From Sophora flavescens (Eukaryota; Streptophyta; Magnoliopsida; Fabales; Fabaceae), in contig CM061069.1 of NCBI GenBank assembly GCA_030762895.1, forward strand, positions 90,033,548-90,097,547: a stretch of DNA of 64,000 nucleotides. The letters run 5' to 3'. The translations under genes and the position numbers were made by a program. How positions within the stretch are numbered: position 1 is the stretch's first letter; each line of letters begins with the position of its first letter. A model generated the notes under the pieces. The model was not told the origin of the DNA, made no database searches, and worked only from the letters and a program-made list of their open reading frames with translations. This document shows positions 45,301 to 61,600 of the stretch, in pieces.

Positions 45301-46866
45301 AAAGCATAATAAAGAAAGAAAGGCTTTGCTGCATGTCTCTTTGCTGTAGTGTTTAATGTTTTGAATTTCAGGCTCATTCCTCAGCCTTCTTACTATTCAT
45401 TATTTTTTGCCGCATTATCTCGATTCTTATGGGGAAGGCTTTGTTTTATTGGAGTATAAAGCAAGAGTCCTTTTTCGTTTTTCCTCCCTTTCTGTCAGTT
45501 AAGCTATTCTTCTTGTTGAATTATTCAAAGGAATTGTTTTCCCAGCAATTTGACCAATTTGTGGTTTATAAAGGCACCTGTCTATCTATCTGAGAGGAGT
45601 ATGCATTCACCTTCTACATATGTAATGAACAACTCAGCAATTGAGACAAATGTTTACATGCACCATCAAAAGCAGATGATGGTTGAAGAGTTTCCAGAAA
45701 GGCCTGGTGAACCTGAATGCAGCTTCTTCTTAAAAACTGGAGAGCGCAAGTTTAAATCTAAACGTAAATTTCACCATCCAAAGAATCGGATTCCAAGATT
45801 ACCTCCATGCAACCTCAGTGACAAGGGTCTGCCTTTGAGACCTGTAAGTTTTTTTATTCTTGTATTTTCTGTTTATGTATGGAGACTGTAAAAACTGAAA
45901 TTTTGTGTAGTTTATTTTCCTGAGTTGGCAAGAATTAGCAAAGTTATTTAAGTAAATTATCAAAAACCCTGATTTCTATGAAGATAAAACTCTTTTTCTT
46001 AAAAAAATTGTGGTAACTTTGATATCTTGTTATACTTTTGTTACTCTGTCTCCTCTTTTTTGGTACATACTCTGTCTCCTCTTTTAGTTTCCCCTTAATA
46101 AATTATTTCATGGGAACTTTAAAACTGAGTCTGGAATAATCATGAAACTAAGGTTGGTTCCGAACAAAAAAAAGGTCTTGCCGTGATCACATATATTGAG
46201 AATATGCTGAGTGAAACAAGGGCATTCGGATTCAAAATAGTTTTATCACAAGTCATAACACAATTTAATTTTTGCTGCTTAATCTTAAATGGGTGGAGAC
46301 TTTAAGAGTCAGTTTGGTACATCCTTAAAAAAGCAGACGAAAAACTCATCTCTGAAGTCCTCCCCTATTTTTAAGGGTGTACCAAACTGATCCTTTGAAA
46401 CCACTTTTTGGATGATATGCATGCCTTAATAAATGAAGATGTAAATGTATTTGAAGTTTTATTTAAGTTCTGAGAGTTTCTGTTAAGATGTGGCTGTCCA
46501 AATCTAAATCCTTTAAAATGGAACTAACATGGTTATGTAATATGGAGATGGTGTTTCTGGTTTTGAAACAAACAATACCTTATTAGGTTTTTTTATTAGT
46601 CATGAAACTGAAAGCTAGACTTATTAGTTTCTGTGATGTAATGTTAAATTTATTATGAAATCTAGGACCAGAATGTGTGCACACGTTACAGTCGCTATGG
46701 AATTTGCAAGTTTGGACCAGCTTGTAAGTTTGACCACCCAACAAACTTATCACCCTCAGCTGGACTTGATCAGCAATCCTCCTACACAAATTCAGTTAGC
46801 GTTGAGGTGGCCGGGATGGGTGGAAGTAGCGGTGCCAGTGATGCGTCAATTCAGCAACCTGTGTAA
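42381..46866 (+). CDS. CCCH zinc-finger protein, ZFN type (C3H43/C3H67-like), six exons, 513 codons
   Basis: Exons: 42,381-42,989, 43,586-43,651, 44,303-44,422, 44,571-44,846, 45,574-45,843 and 46,666-46,866. All introns are GT-AG and phase 0, giving 513 aa. The N-terminal 170 residues are acidic and Ser/Gly-rich, with a Trp/Asp-rich patch (QWCDDHDGGDWNCDDEWCNW). Five C-x8-C-x5-C-x3-H fingers follow at residues 177-196, 224-243, 270-289, 406-425 and 452-471, the spacing of the plant ZFN-type family (a group of 2+1 fingers, a linker, then 2). This family binds nucleic acid, mostly RNA; several members act in mRNA control or in the nucleus. Finger 4 has lost two cysteines. The first ATG in frame is 42,381; the open frame reaches upstream only through non-ATG codons. 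A possible poly(A) signal AATAAA is at 46,938. This is the only intact host gene in the window. Confidence 0.9.
45718..45777 (+). other. Degenerate fourth CCCH finger of the zinc-finger gene
   Basis: Residues 406-425 keep the first Cys and the His of the C-x8-C-x5-C-x3-H pattern, but positions two and three are Arg415 (CGC, 45,745-45,747) and Arg421 (CGT, 45,763-45,765). Each is one T-to-C step from a Cys codon. The hydrophobic and basic frame of the finger (SFFLKTG, KF..., KFHHP) is otherwise conserved. Confidence 0.88.
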
Positions 46867-51257
<4,391 letters not shown>

Positions 51258-51262
51258 GGGAG

Positions 51263-51803
51263 TGTTAGAAATTTTTGGGTCACACTTGTAATGTTTAAAT
51301 GTGTTAGGGCCATTATTTTTAATTAGTCAAATTAAAGTGATCTAATTCAAGTAAGGTTTATGGCTAAGGACATAATTGTTATGAAAATTATTGTGTAGAT
51401 ACCATAAGGTCTTATTTCTATTTTTATGATGGGCAAAATTAGAGATAAGAAATGTGTGGATAGTCATGACTCTTCATGAAAGAGTTTGAATTCGAAGGGA
51501 CATCACTCTTCATGAAAAGGCATGGACTCATTATAAAAGGTTATGGTCCCCAAGTCATATGAAACCCATTTTCTTTTCTAACACCCATCGTTAGAAAGGA
51601 GAGGCTCTTTATGGTTTAAGAGGAATTGTGCATACATGACTTGGAAGATCAAGAACCACAAGTTCTCCATCATATTCTCCATGGATTTGGGTACGCTTCC
51701 GCTATTGTCTTTCATTCTCTACTCTTGATGATTGAACATGACTTGTCTTGTTTGGATGATGGTTTTCATCATTAAGTATTTCTCCCATAAAGTTTTCACA
51801 ACA
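51263..51803 (+). mobile_element. 5' LTR of the copia element (541 bp)
   Basis: Starts TGTTAGAAATTTTTGGG and ends TTTTCACAACA. A TATA-like word (ATTATAAAAGG) is at about 51,531. Confidence 0.93.
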
Positions 51804-51805
51804 AG

Positions 51806-51818
51806 TGGTATCAGAGCC
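51806..51818 (+). other. Primer binding site, tRNA-iMet type
   Basis: TGGTATCAGAGCC, two bases after the LTR end, is complementary to the 3' end of the initiator methionine tRNA and standard for plant Ty1/copia elements. Confidence 0.93.
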
Positions 51819-53200
51819 ACAAGTTTATGTTGAATCATTGAGAAATGTTTTGTGTTGTAATTGATTGTGTTCTTAAACTTGACATGTTTAAGTTAAAATC
51901 ATCAAATTTAAGAACTATTATGGTTTAAGTTTCAATGAAGATGGATATTCTTGAAGTTGAATATTGGATTCATGTCATATTCGTATTAAATTAGGAGAAT
52001 TCATGGATTGTTTCTGAATTATGATATCAAATCATAAATTATGGATTCAAATATTATGTGATTCTGTGGACTAGATTTTCTAAGTTTGAGTTGAAATGTA
52101 TTTTGTGTTGATACTCAACATGAATATAAAGTAGTTTGAATATAAACTAGTGTAACTTTCATCAAAGAGTTGTGTATGGCATGGTGCTTTGACACGTTCG
52201 AGTAGTGTCACTTTGATGTTGTTATCAATGATTGCACTGCTGTCAGATTTTTTAACCATTGGGAACCAGGTTCGATTCCCAAGTTGGGTTACAAATCATG
52301 AAACATTGTGTTCTTTTTTTTAATTTAAATATTAAACTTCGCAACTGTTGCCATCATTCGTAGCGTGGCACAACGGTATGAGCGGTTGCTTCCTTTCAAG
52401 ATGGTTCCGTGTTCGATTCCCACCGTTGCATTCAGAGTTATATTTTTGTTGATTTCCGAAAATCGGAAAAAATAACAAAAGCAGAGGACGTGGGATTTGA
52501 ACCTGAGACCATGCGGTTGTGCTTTGTGTCAAGGAGCCCTCACCACTAGGCTGTCACTATAACTTCGTGTTTTAGTATCCAAACATTTTATTTAAAGACT
52601 GGTTGACGGATGCCTTTTTTTTTTTTTTGGATTTGGGAGGGAAATATTTTTTCTCAGTGAAACAGTGATGAACACAGTGTGGACACAGTCTTCTTCTGGA
52701 AATAAATAAAATTTATTTGGATTAAGTGTTCAATCAAAATTCAAATAATTGGTTATATTTTGGATTACAAAATTGTTTGACATTTTAAGTGACCCAATTA
52801 AAGCAAGAAGTCGCCAAAGTGACTTCTCTTGTGTAGATTGCTCATGAGAAATGTTGAATGTTAGTGTGTATGAGTATCCATGCGAGTATTAATCGGCCCA
52901 AAGGAAGGTTAATATTTGGCCGGATTACATGCACACCTGTGATGGTAAACATGTGATGATTATAAGGTTGTAGATGTGAATGATAAATCAGTCCAAAGAA
53001 GGGTTTATTATTTGACATACATTATTGTCAATGTTTGATCATTACAACAAGAGTATCACTAGCAGTTAATATTACTGTCCAAAGACTTGATATTAATGTT
53101 GTACTAGGTATCTTAAGATGGGGTATGCCATTATTTGAATTTATTGATGATTGAATTTTGGTTATGGTGTGAGTATATTTATGTTATTTATTTGTTCTCT
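51819..53200 (+). other. Untranslated leader of the copia element with tRNA-like promoter boxes
   Basis: No long ORF. Between 52,260 and 52,560 there are three B-box-like words of RNA polymerase III promoters: GGTTCGATTCCC at about 52,269, GTTCGATTCCC at about 52,413, and on the minus strand GGTTCAAATCCC at about 52,493-52,504. The last two have A-box-like words at a fitting distance (GGCACAACGGTATGAG at about 52,366; minus-strand TAGTGGTGAGGG at about 52,542). They look like tRNA-derived or SINE-like remnants. Confidence 0.5.
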
Positions 53201-55095
53201 CTTCAGCTACTATTGCTACTATATCTGCTAACCTATATTCGGTTCCTGATCTTAATGGTACAAACTTTAAGGATTGGAAAGAGAACATTTTAATTGTTCT
53301 GGGCTGCATGGATCTTGACCTGGCACTAAGGATGGAGCAACCCTCTTCTCTTATGGACTCCAGTACCTCTGAAGAGAGGAAAACTTATGAGAAGTAGGAA
53401 CGCTCCAATCGTATGAGTCTCATGATCATTAAGCGCGGCATTCCGGAGGCATTTAGGGGTGCTATATCTGAAAAGATAACATGTGCCAAAGAATTCCTTG
53501 CCGAAATTGAGAAACGCTTTGCCAAAAGTGATAAGGCAGAAACAAGCACACTCCTTCAAAGCTTGATTCCTATGAAGTACAAGGGCAAAAGGTGGAAACA
53601 TAAGGATACTAAGAATGAAGCTGCTAAGGGTCCAACACAAAAGAAGCAAAATAAGGGTGACAACGGTTGCTTCTTTTGTGGCATGACTGGACATGTCAAG
53701 AAGGAATGTACCAAGTATCATGCCTGGCATGAAAAGAAAGGTATGTTCCTTACTTTGGTCTGTTCTGAGGGTTGCCTGAGTTACCAAAGGCCAACTGATG
53801 CTGAAAGACGCATTTATGTGGGAGATGGCAAGTCGGTAGAAGTAGAGGCAATAGGGCATTTTAGGTTGTTATTAAGTACTGGTTATTATTTGGATTTAAT
53901 GGATACTTTTGTTGTACCGTCCTTTAGACGGAATTTAGTTTCTGTTTCTTGTTTGGACAAATTTGGTTATCATTGTTCATTTGGAAACAATCAATTCAGT
54001 TTATCTATTAATTCAAATGTTGTTGGAACTGGTACTCTTATGGTGTATGACAATCTATATTTGCTTGACACTATTGCTTCCTATAATGAAAACTTGAATG
54101 TGGAATCACGTGGTACTAAGCGCAAAGTTGACAATGCAAATTCAGGAGTGTTGTGGCACAAGCGTTTAGGTCACATCTCTAGAAATAGAGTTGAACGACT
54201 TGTGTCAAATGGGATCCTTGATTCCATTGACTTTACACACTTTAATGTCTGTGTTGAGTGCATTAAGGGCAAACAGACCAAACAAAAGAAATTGGGAGCA
54301 TATAGAGCTACAGATGTCTTAGAATTGATACATACGGACATTTGTGGGCCATTTCCAACACCATCTTGGAATGGTCAACAATACTTTATATCATTCATAG
54401 ACGATTATTCCAGATATGCGTACCTATTTCTTATACATGAAAAGTCTCAATCTTTGGACGTGTTCAAATCATTTGAGGCTGAAGTTGAAAATCAACTCGA
54501 TAAAAGAATTAAGAGTGTCAAATCTGACCGTGGAGGTGAATATTACGGTAGGTATGACGGATCAGGTGAACAACGTCCGGGACCATTTGCCAAATACCTT
54601 CAGGAACGTGGGATCCCACAGTACACCATGCCGGGGTCACCTAGCATGAATGGTGTAGCTGAAAGACGAAACCGGACTCTTAAGGATATGGTAAGGAGTA
54701 TGCTATGTCATTCTACTTTACCGGAGTCACTCTGGGGAGAGGCATTGAAGACCGCAGCTTACATTTTGAACAGAGTGCCAACTAAGGCAGCTGCCAAAAC
54801 ACCCTATGAGCTTTGGACAGGTAGAAAGCCTAGTCTAAATCACCTTCATGTATGGGGATGTCCAGCTGAGGCAAGGCCTTATAGGCCAAATGAAAGGAAA
54901 TTGGATCCCCGAACAGTGAGCAGCTACTTTATTGGCTATTCTGAACGATCCAGGGGCTATAAGTTTTACGATCCCAAATTAAAGACAATTTTTGAGACGG
55001 GAACTGCCACGTTCTTTGAGGATATTGAGTTTGGCGGGAGAAATAAGGTTAGAGACTTTGTCTTTGAGGAAGAATTGGTTTCAATTCCAGAATAG
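53200..55095 (+). pseudogene. gag, knuckle, and integrase of the copia element; protease core missing
   Basis: gag starts near 53,210 with LNGTNFKDWKENI and is cut by a TAG at 53,395-53,397. The frame 53,413-55,095 (560 codons) is open: gag remainder, a CCHC knuckle (CFFCGMTGHVKKEC), then TLVCSEGCLSYQRPTDAER, where the protease segment with Asp-Ser/Thr-Gly should be but is not. GAG-pre-integrase (LWHKRLGHIS) and integrase follow, with Asp (HTDICGPF), Asp (SDRGGEYYG) and Glu (NGVAERRNRTL) in place. It ends in a stop at 55,093-55,095. Confidence 0.88.
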
Positions 55096-56780
55096 ATTCA
55101 TAAAGTTGCTTTTGATGAAGCAAGTCCGGAACCTCTAAATGACATTGCTGTTCAAACTCCCATTCAAGATGAGTTAGTTGTTCCAGAAGAACAAATTCAA
55201 GATCCTCAAGAGCTAGTGCTTCAAGAGTAAGTGTCTTTGCAACGATCCACTAGAGAAAGAAGAAATGCTATTCCAGTTGACTACATAGTATTTCTTCAGG
55301 AACATGAGGAAAATGATGGTATGATGGAAAATGATCCAATCAATTTTCGTCAAGTCATGCAAGATTCCAACTTAGAAATTGGATTGAAGAAATAAATGAG
55401 GAGTATGAGTTCATACAAGACAATAAGGTTTGGGAACTTCTCCTATTACCAGAAGGTGTGAAACTCATTGGTTGAAAATGTATATTTAAGACCAAAGGGA
55501 TTCCAAAGGTAATGTGGAGAGGTATAAGGCTCGTCTTGTAGCCAAGGACCATACTCAAAATAAAGGGATTAACTATAAAGAGACTTTCTCTTCGGTTTCA
55601 TTGAAGGACTCTTTTAGGACAATCGGGACCCTTGTTGCACTTTAGGATTTGGAGCTTCATCAAATGGATGTCAAGATGATGTTTCTCAATGACAACATTG
55701 ACGAAACAATCTATATGGTGCATCCGTAAAACTTTGTGTTGGGAGACACAAAGAACACGGTTTGAAAATTGACATAATCCATCTGTGGGCTAAAATAACC
55801 GTCTCGTTAGTGATGCCACAAGTTCTATCAGGTAATTTTCTCATTCAGTTTTGAGATGAATGTTGTTAGTATTTGTGTGCAACACAAATTCAGTGGGAGT
55901 AAGAATATATTCCTGTTATTGTATGTTGATGACATACTACTTGGGACTAATGATATAGGCATGTTGCACGAAACCAATAGATTTCTATTGATAATTTCAA
56001 GATGAAATATGGTGACGTCTCCTTTGTATTAGGGATCCAGATACACTGAGCCCAATCTTGGAGTACTCTAGGATTGTCACAAAAGAGCTATATCAATAAA
56101 TTGCTCAAATGGTTTGGCATGCAAGATTGTCAATCAAGTGATGCCTCGATCGCTAAGGGAGACAAATTAGTCTCAATCAGTGCCCAAAAGAAATCTTAAG
56201 ATTAAAGGGATGCAGGAGATTCCTATGCGTCAGCTGTAGGAAATATAATGTACGCTCAAGTCCGTATTCATCCGGACATAGCGTACATTGTTAAGTGTTA
56301 GGCAGATACTTAAGCAATCTAGGAATAAATTGTTAGAAAGCAGCCAAACAAGTTATGATTTATTCAATAGAGAACAAATAACTATATGCTCACATAAGGA
56401 AAATCAGATATGTTAGAGATCATTGAGTATTCTGATTCTGATTTTGTTGGATGCCAATACAGTTGGAAATCTACATCAGGTTATGTTTATCTATGGTTAT
56501 AAGGCATTCAAATTATGTGATAAGGTTGCGGAATTTTGTCACTGGGTTATGGATTTTAGATTTATTGAAAGACCATTACAGTTATTTTGTGACCATAAGT
56601 TAGCAGTGACATTAAGTTCCTTATTGATGTGGAAAGAGTTCAGAGTGACAGATGTCTATAAAACATGTTAGGACAAACTCTATAGTTGTGGATCCACTTA
56701 CTAAGGTTTACCACCAAAGGTCTTTCACGAGCATATTGCTCGAATGGGTGTTGTACCACTAGACGATACATTTGTTCAGT
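55096..56780 (+). pseudogene. Decayed RT and RNase H of the copia element
   Basis: Many stops and frameshifts. Recognisable words are QRSTRERRNAIPVDY near 55,240, DVKMMFLND near 55,665, YVDDILLGTNDIG near 55,922-55,960 (the YVDD box survives), YASAVGNIMYAQVRIHPD near 56,224-56,280, and at the end VDPLTK and HIARMGVVPLDDT near 56,690-56,770. No functional enzyme is possible. Confidence 0.8.
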
Positions 56781-57152
56781 GGGAGTTTGTATTTGGATGT
56801 TTTTCTAAGAAAGATATACTTTATGATTATTTTCTACAGAATACAGTTTTTGGTTTGGTTTTCACTCCGAGTATTGATCTCATTAAAGAGTAAAGTAGGA
56901 CCAGTTGAAAATCGACATGTACAGATCACCTTCATGTGATTTTCATGCTGCACATTTCATGATTAATCTATGTCATTTGGTTGTGTTAATATTAGTGATC
57001 ATTGATGGATTTAGTTATGATTGATATAACGAAAGCCGCTTTGGTTCTATATATTGATATAACTAATGGACGCGATAGGGATATGTCCAAGGTTTATAAT
57101 GGCAAATTTGGAGCTCATAAAGTATAACACATTTATAAGCATACATATGTGA

Positions 57153-57164
57153 CCAGTGGGAGAT
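57153..57164 (+). other. Polypurine tract of the copia element
   Basis: CAGTGGGAGAT directly precedes the 3' LTR start TGTTA. Confidence 0.8.
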
Positions 57165-57705
57165 TGTTAAAAATTTTTGGGTCACACTTGTAATGTTTAA
57201 ATGTGTTAGGGCCATTATTTTTAATTAGTCAAATTAAAATGATCTAATTCAAGTAAGGTTTATGGCTAAGGACATAATTGTTATGAAAATTATTGTGTAG
57301 ATACCATAAGGTCTTATTTCTATTTTTATGATGGGCAAAATTAGAGATAAGAAATGTGTGGATAGTCATGACTCTTCATGAAAGAATTTGAATTCGAAGG
57401 GACATCACTCTTCATGAAAAGGCATGAACTCATTATAAAAGGTTATGGTCCCCAAGTCATATGAAACCCATTTTCTTTTCTAACACCCATTGTTAGAAAG
57501 GAGAGGCTCTTTACGGTTTAAGAGGAATTGCGCATATATGACTTGGAAGATCAAGAACCACAAGTTCTCCATCATATTCTCCATGGATTTGGGTACGCTT
57601 CCGCTATTGTCTTTCATTCTCTATTCTTGATGATTGAACATGACTTGTCTTGTTTGGATGATGATTTTCATCATTAAATATTTCTCCCATAAAGTTTTCA
57701 CAACA
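57165..57705 (+). mobile_element. 3' LTR of the copia element (541 bp)
   Basis: It has the same length as the 5' LTR and no indels relative to it. It starts TGTTAAAAATTTTTGGG, ends TTTTCACAACA, and is followed by GGGAG. Confidence 0.95.
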
Positions 57706-57710
57706 GGGAG

Positions 57711-58648
57711 CAGATGATTGTGACCACACATGTAACAAGCACATGAGACTACATATATCATTCACTCAGGGCCGTGAAAGTGGTAAGGCCACTAAGGCAA
57801 TTGCCTTAGGCCTCACCTTTCATTCATTGGCCATTGATAATGTAACAACAAAAGACCTACAATCATCTCTAACAAAAATTCAAGGTACATTTTAAGTCCC
57901 TGAAAAAAAAAATCACCATTTAATCCTGAGAATGACAAAACAAGGACACTGTAATCCCTCTGTTAGTTTTCCCTCCCAAACGTTTGTTAATATGCTGACT
58001 TGAACCATTAAGTAGCTGATGTGTTCGTTAGTTGGCTGGCATGTTGTATCCAACATGGAATATGTAAAAAACATAAAACAAATAAAAGCCCATCTAAATA
58101 AAGCTCATTTTGGTCCCTATTTGTCTTCTTCCTCCACCAACAACCAATTAATTTGGTTATGTGATGAGTGTACATTTTAATCAGACTCGATTTATATGAT
58201 TTTTATTATATGAAACCATTTCTAGTTTTTTATTTGAATCCAAGAAATTAAAACTTTAAATGAGGATGAATTTCAAAAAAATATTGTATCAATCTTGTTT
58301 TTTTTTTTTTTTTATAGATTTAATGAAAATCATTTCTATTGATGGTATTGATTTATTTTCAGAATTGAATGTATTCAGAGAAGTGTTAACAAAATAAATT
58401 AATACTTCAAAAGAAATATTAAACTATATCAAAAGATTAAAATAAAACGATTAATCAAGACAAAATGTATATAGGTGGAAATCGAACTACTGGAAAGAAC
58501 ACGCAAAATTAATACAAAGAAACCCATTAGAAATGCATGTTTCATTCTTACGCTAAATGTGCAACAAAATAGATATTATACTACAAATAATATACATCTA
58601 AAATATACAAGCCCCGTAGGGTGACAACAATATCGAAGACCAAAAGTG
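57711..58648. other. Intergenic stretch and callose synthase 3' UTR
   Basis: At about 57,767-57,825 the words CAGGGCCGTGAAAG and AAGGCAATTGCCTTAGGCC recall the terminal region of plant hAT transposons (CAGGGCCGG...), low confidence. Around 57,885-58,140 is low-copy-looking repeat text without an ORF. The last 100-200 bp before 58,648 are probably the 3' UTR of the minus-strand callose synthase. A T15 run is at about 58,299-58,313. Confidence 0.4.
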
Positions 58649-61600
58649 CTAAGATTCAACATTAGCTTTATTTCCAGCAAGGATGAGGGAGATTTCCAGA
58701 CCACGGCTGAAGGCTTGATTAAAGAGAAGGCGAGACTGGAAAGTGGAAATGAACGGGAACCATGATAGAAACGCTATTGGGGCAAAAATGATCATACCCA
58801 TTCCAGCATCATACATTCTAGCGAACTCACGTACAGAATCCCACAAGCCGAGACTCCAAACTACCCTCTTCCAAGTAATTGCCAACTGAAAAGATTAGAA
58901 AACCTTGCAAATTTTAGAAGTGGGAATTAACTTCAAATACTAGCCCCGACACTTACAAGTGCCAAAAAAATAAAGTGGTAATTAATGGTCATTTTTACAT
59001 AAACTAATTCATTCGGCCCTTTGGCAACAACAGTAGGAGTTTAATCCCGAAATACCCAACAAGTGTGACCCGGGAGTTTTACAGTAGTACTTCAGAATTT
59101 GACGGGCTAAAAGTGAAATTACACTAATAGAGGAAGAATAGTTCAGAAAAATGTTACCCCGACATTGGGACCATGACGACATGACAACATATAATTCAAT
59201 AGTTAAATGCAGATTTAGACTTTTTAACCCAAAAATGCATAATTGGAGATAACTTTATGCGGCATGTTCTTTTTTCAGACATCAAAGAACAAAAGCTCAT
59301 AGCATTTTGATTTTGAATATCTACTAAACCACATCTATAGTTACATTAGTACAATCCTTCAAAGCATTACGTCTTATTATAGAGGCTCAACAAATAATGT
59401 ATTCCACATGGGAATTTCTATGCCTATCACCTTTATTGGTCCTTCCCAGTTGGAATTATCATTGACTGATAGATAAATTTGAGACAAATCTCAAAGTAGA
59501 TTCAATACTGCATGATGCAGGGGTACCAAAAAAAAGGGTAACGTATAAACCGTTCCTGACATTTACATTCTGTCAGCAAGATGTCTAACATCTCCAGATT
59601 GATTTTTAGCTCCGAAAATGGCATTTATTAGATCCTTGATATCACATGAAAATTTATACAAAAATAAATCAGAACTCAAACTTACAGATAATATTGCCCA
59701 TCCGGTAGGGATAAATGCAAGGATGCTGGCAAAAAGGTCAGCTATGGTTAGGGGTGTTAAGGCAACGACAAGACACACAGCTGCAACAAGGCCTAGAGCA
59801 GCAACTCCCTGCGAAAATCGCATGACTAGATGAAAGTCCACAGATTTCTTTGGGCTGTAGGTAAAGATCTGCAAGGCAAGGAAATATCAGAATCCTAAAG
59901 AGGGGTATGTCAGAGGGGAGAAGACAACAAAGATAACTGGGATAAAAAATAAAATGAAAAAAAATACTCTATGCAAAAAGATAAAATAGAAAAAAATATC
60001 AGATTACTATGAAATTAGTTCAAACCTTAAATATCAGGACAATTCCAACCAAGACAGCCCATGAGTATCCATAAATCTACAAAACAGAAAATTATCAGAA
60101 CCCAGAAAAAGTCTTATATTGGCTTTATAATAAAGTAATATTACTAGAAGCTACAAGGTTTTTCAAGTAACATAAGTAGAATATATAATTAGTAGAGAAC
60201 CAAAGCAGTACTTTTATTTTATTTATTTATTTTTGTTAGGACTACGTAAATGGAAAGGTAAAATATCAAATGCATAGAGTAAGACATAAAAAACTTTACC
60301 GCAAGTGATGTATCTTTTCCAGTAAGGTTTAGCTTATACACAATACCATATTGAAACATGAAGAACCTCAAACTCAAAATTGTCTCCAAGATACGTCCCC
60401 TCAAAGTTTGGATATGCATCTACAGAAAGGGTAGCTGTCATTAGAAATTAACATGAAAGCCATCGAGTTAAAGTTATTCTAACATACCGTATGTGCAAAT
60501 AACAAGAATTATATAATTAAGAATACCTAGACACATTTTATTCGTGCTGAGATAATAATTGTACATAGTATTATTGCATACAGACTGTACTACATATCTT
60601 GGTACACTACAACTGTACTTGTACAATAACCATTACTACAGGCTTGTAATATAATATTAAAACAGATCATAGTGTACAGTGGTATTCACTTACACATTCA
60701 CATAAAAAGATCACTCTAATATCGTTCTCTCCATACTTCTAGACCAATATCTAGGGTCCAAGTCAGGTCCCATCTACTTTAGGATTTTACTATTTTGTGA
60801 CATTTATAGTTCATTTTCCGTTTGTGTTTAATAAAACATTCTGAATTGTGTTTCGATCTTCCAATCTTTTTGTGCTGATGCAATCAATTTGGTACCTCCA
60901 ATCATATTCTATGCAGAGAAAATTTTCCATTAATATTTCTCAATTTACAACTTTTATGTCTTCACATGGCACCCTCCACCAATCCTCAAGCACCCACACT
61001 CAACAGAATGGCATGGCAGGCTAAGCATAGGAAACTTAATTGAAATTGTTCATCCTTAACTTCTTTACAGTTATGCCTCGAGTTTTTTGGGGGCAGTTGT
61101 TTTGACTACATGCTATTTAATTAGCGTAAACATTGAATCAGATCTTTTAAAAACCAACTCTTTTAAAAGCTTAATCTATTAGGCGGAAGCACCTGAATGG
61201 TTTTACGACTTTAACATTCTCCCTCGTGCAAGAGCCTATTGAACTTAAAGCATGAAAAATGCACATACCCATTTTACCTTGTGCTAATATTTAACTTAAT
61301 CATGAAGAATGAGAACATCAATGATTGAGCTCATGACCATGTGCTCATACAGGATCTAATACCATGTCAAAGAGTAAGTCCCCTAAAAGCTATTAGGCGG
61401 AAGCACCTGAATGGCTTTATGACTTTAACATTCTCCCTTGTGCAAGAGCCTATTGAACTTCAAGCATGAATAATGCACATACCCATTTTACCTTGTGCTA
61501 ATATTTAACTTAATCATGAAGAATGAGAACATCAATGATTGAGCTCGTGACCATGTGCTCATACAGGATCTAATACCATGTCAAAGAGCAAGTCCCCTAA

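Larger units (their letters stand above)
51263..57705 (+). mobile_element. Complete Ty1/copia element with two LTRs (6,443 bp), degenerate
   Basis: LTRs of 541 bp each flank a 5.36-kb interior; the target duplication GGGAG is at 51,258-51,262 and 57,706-57,710. It has a tRNA-iMet-type primer site after the 5' LTR and a polypurine tract before the 3' LTR. Inside are a 1.4-kb leader, gag, zinc knuckle, GAG-pre-integrase, integrase, and a badly decayed RT/RNase H. Eleven differences separate the LTRs by eye alignment (2.0%), all transitions. Confidence 0.95.
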
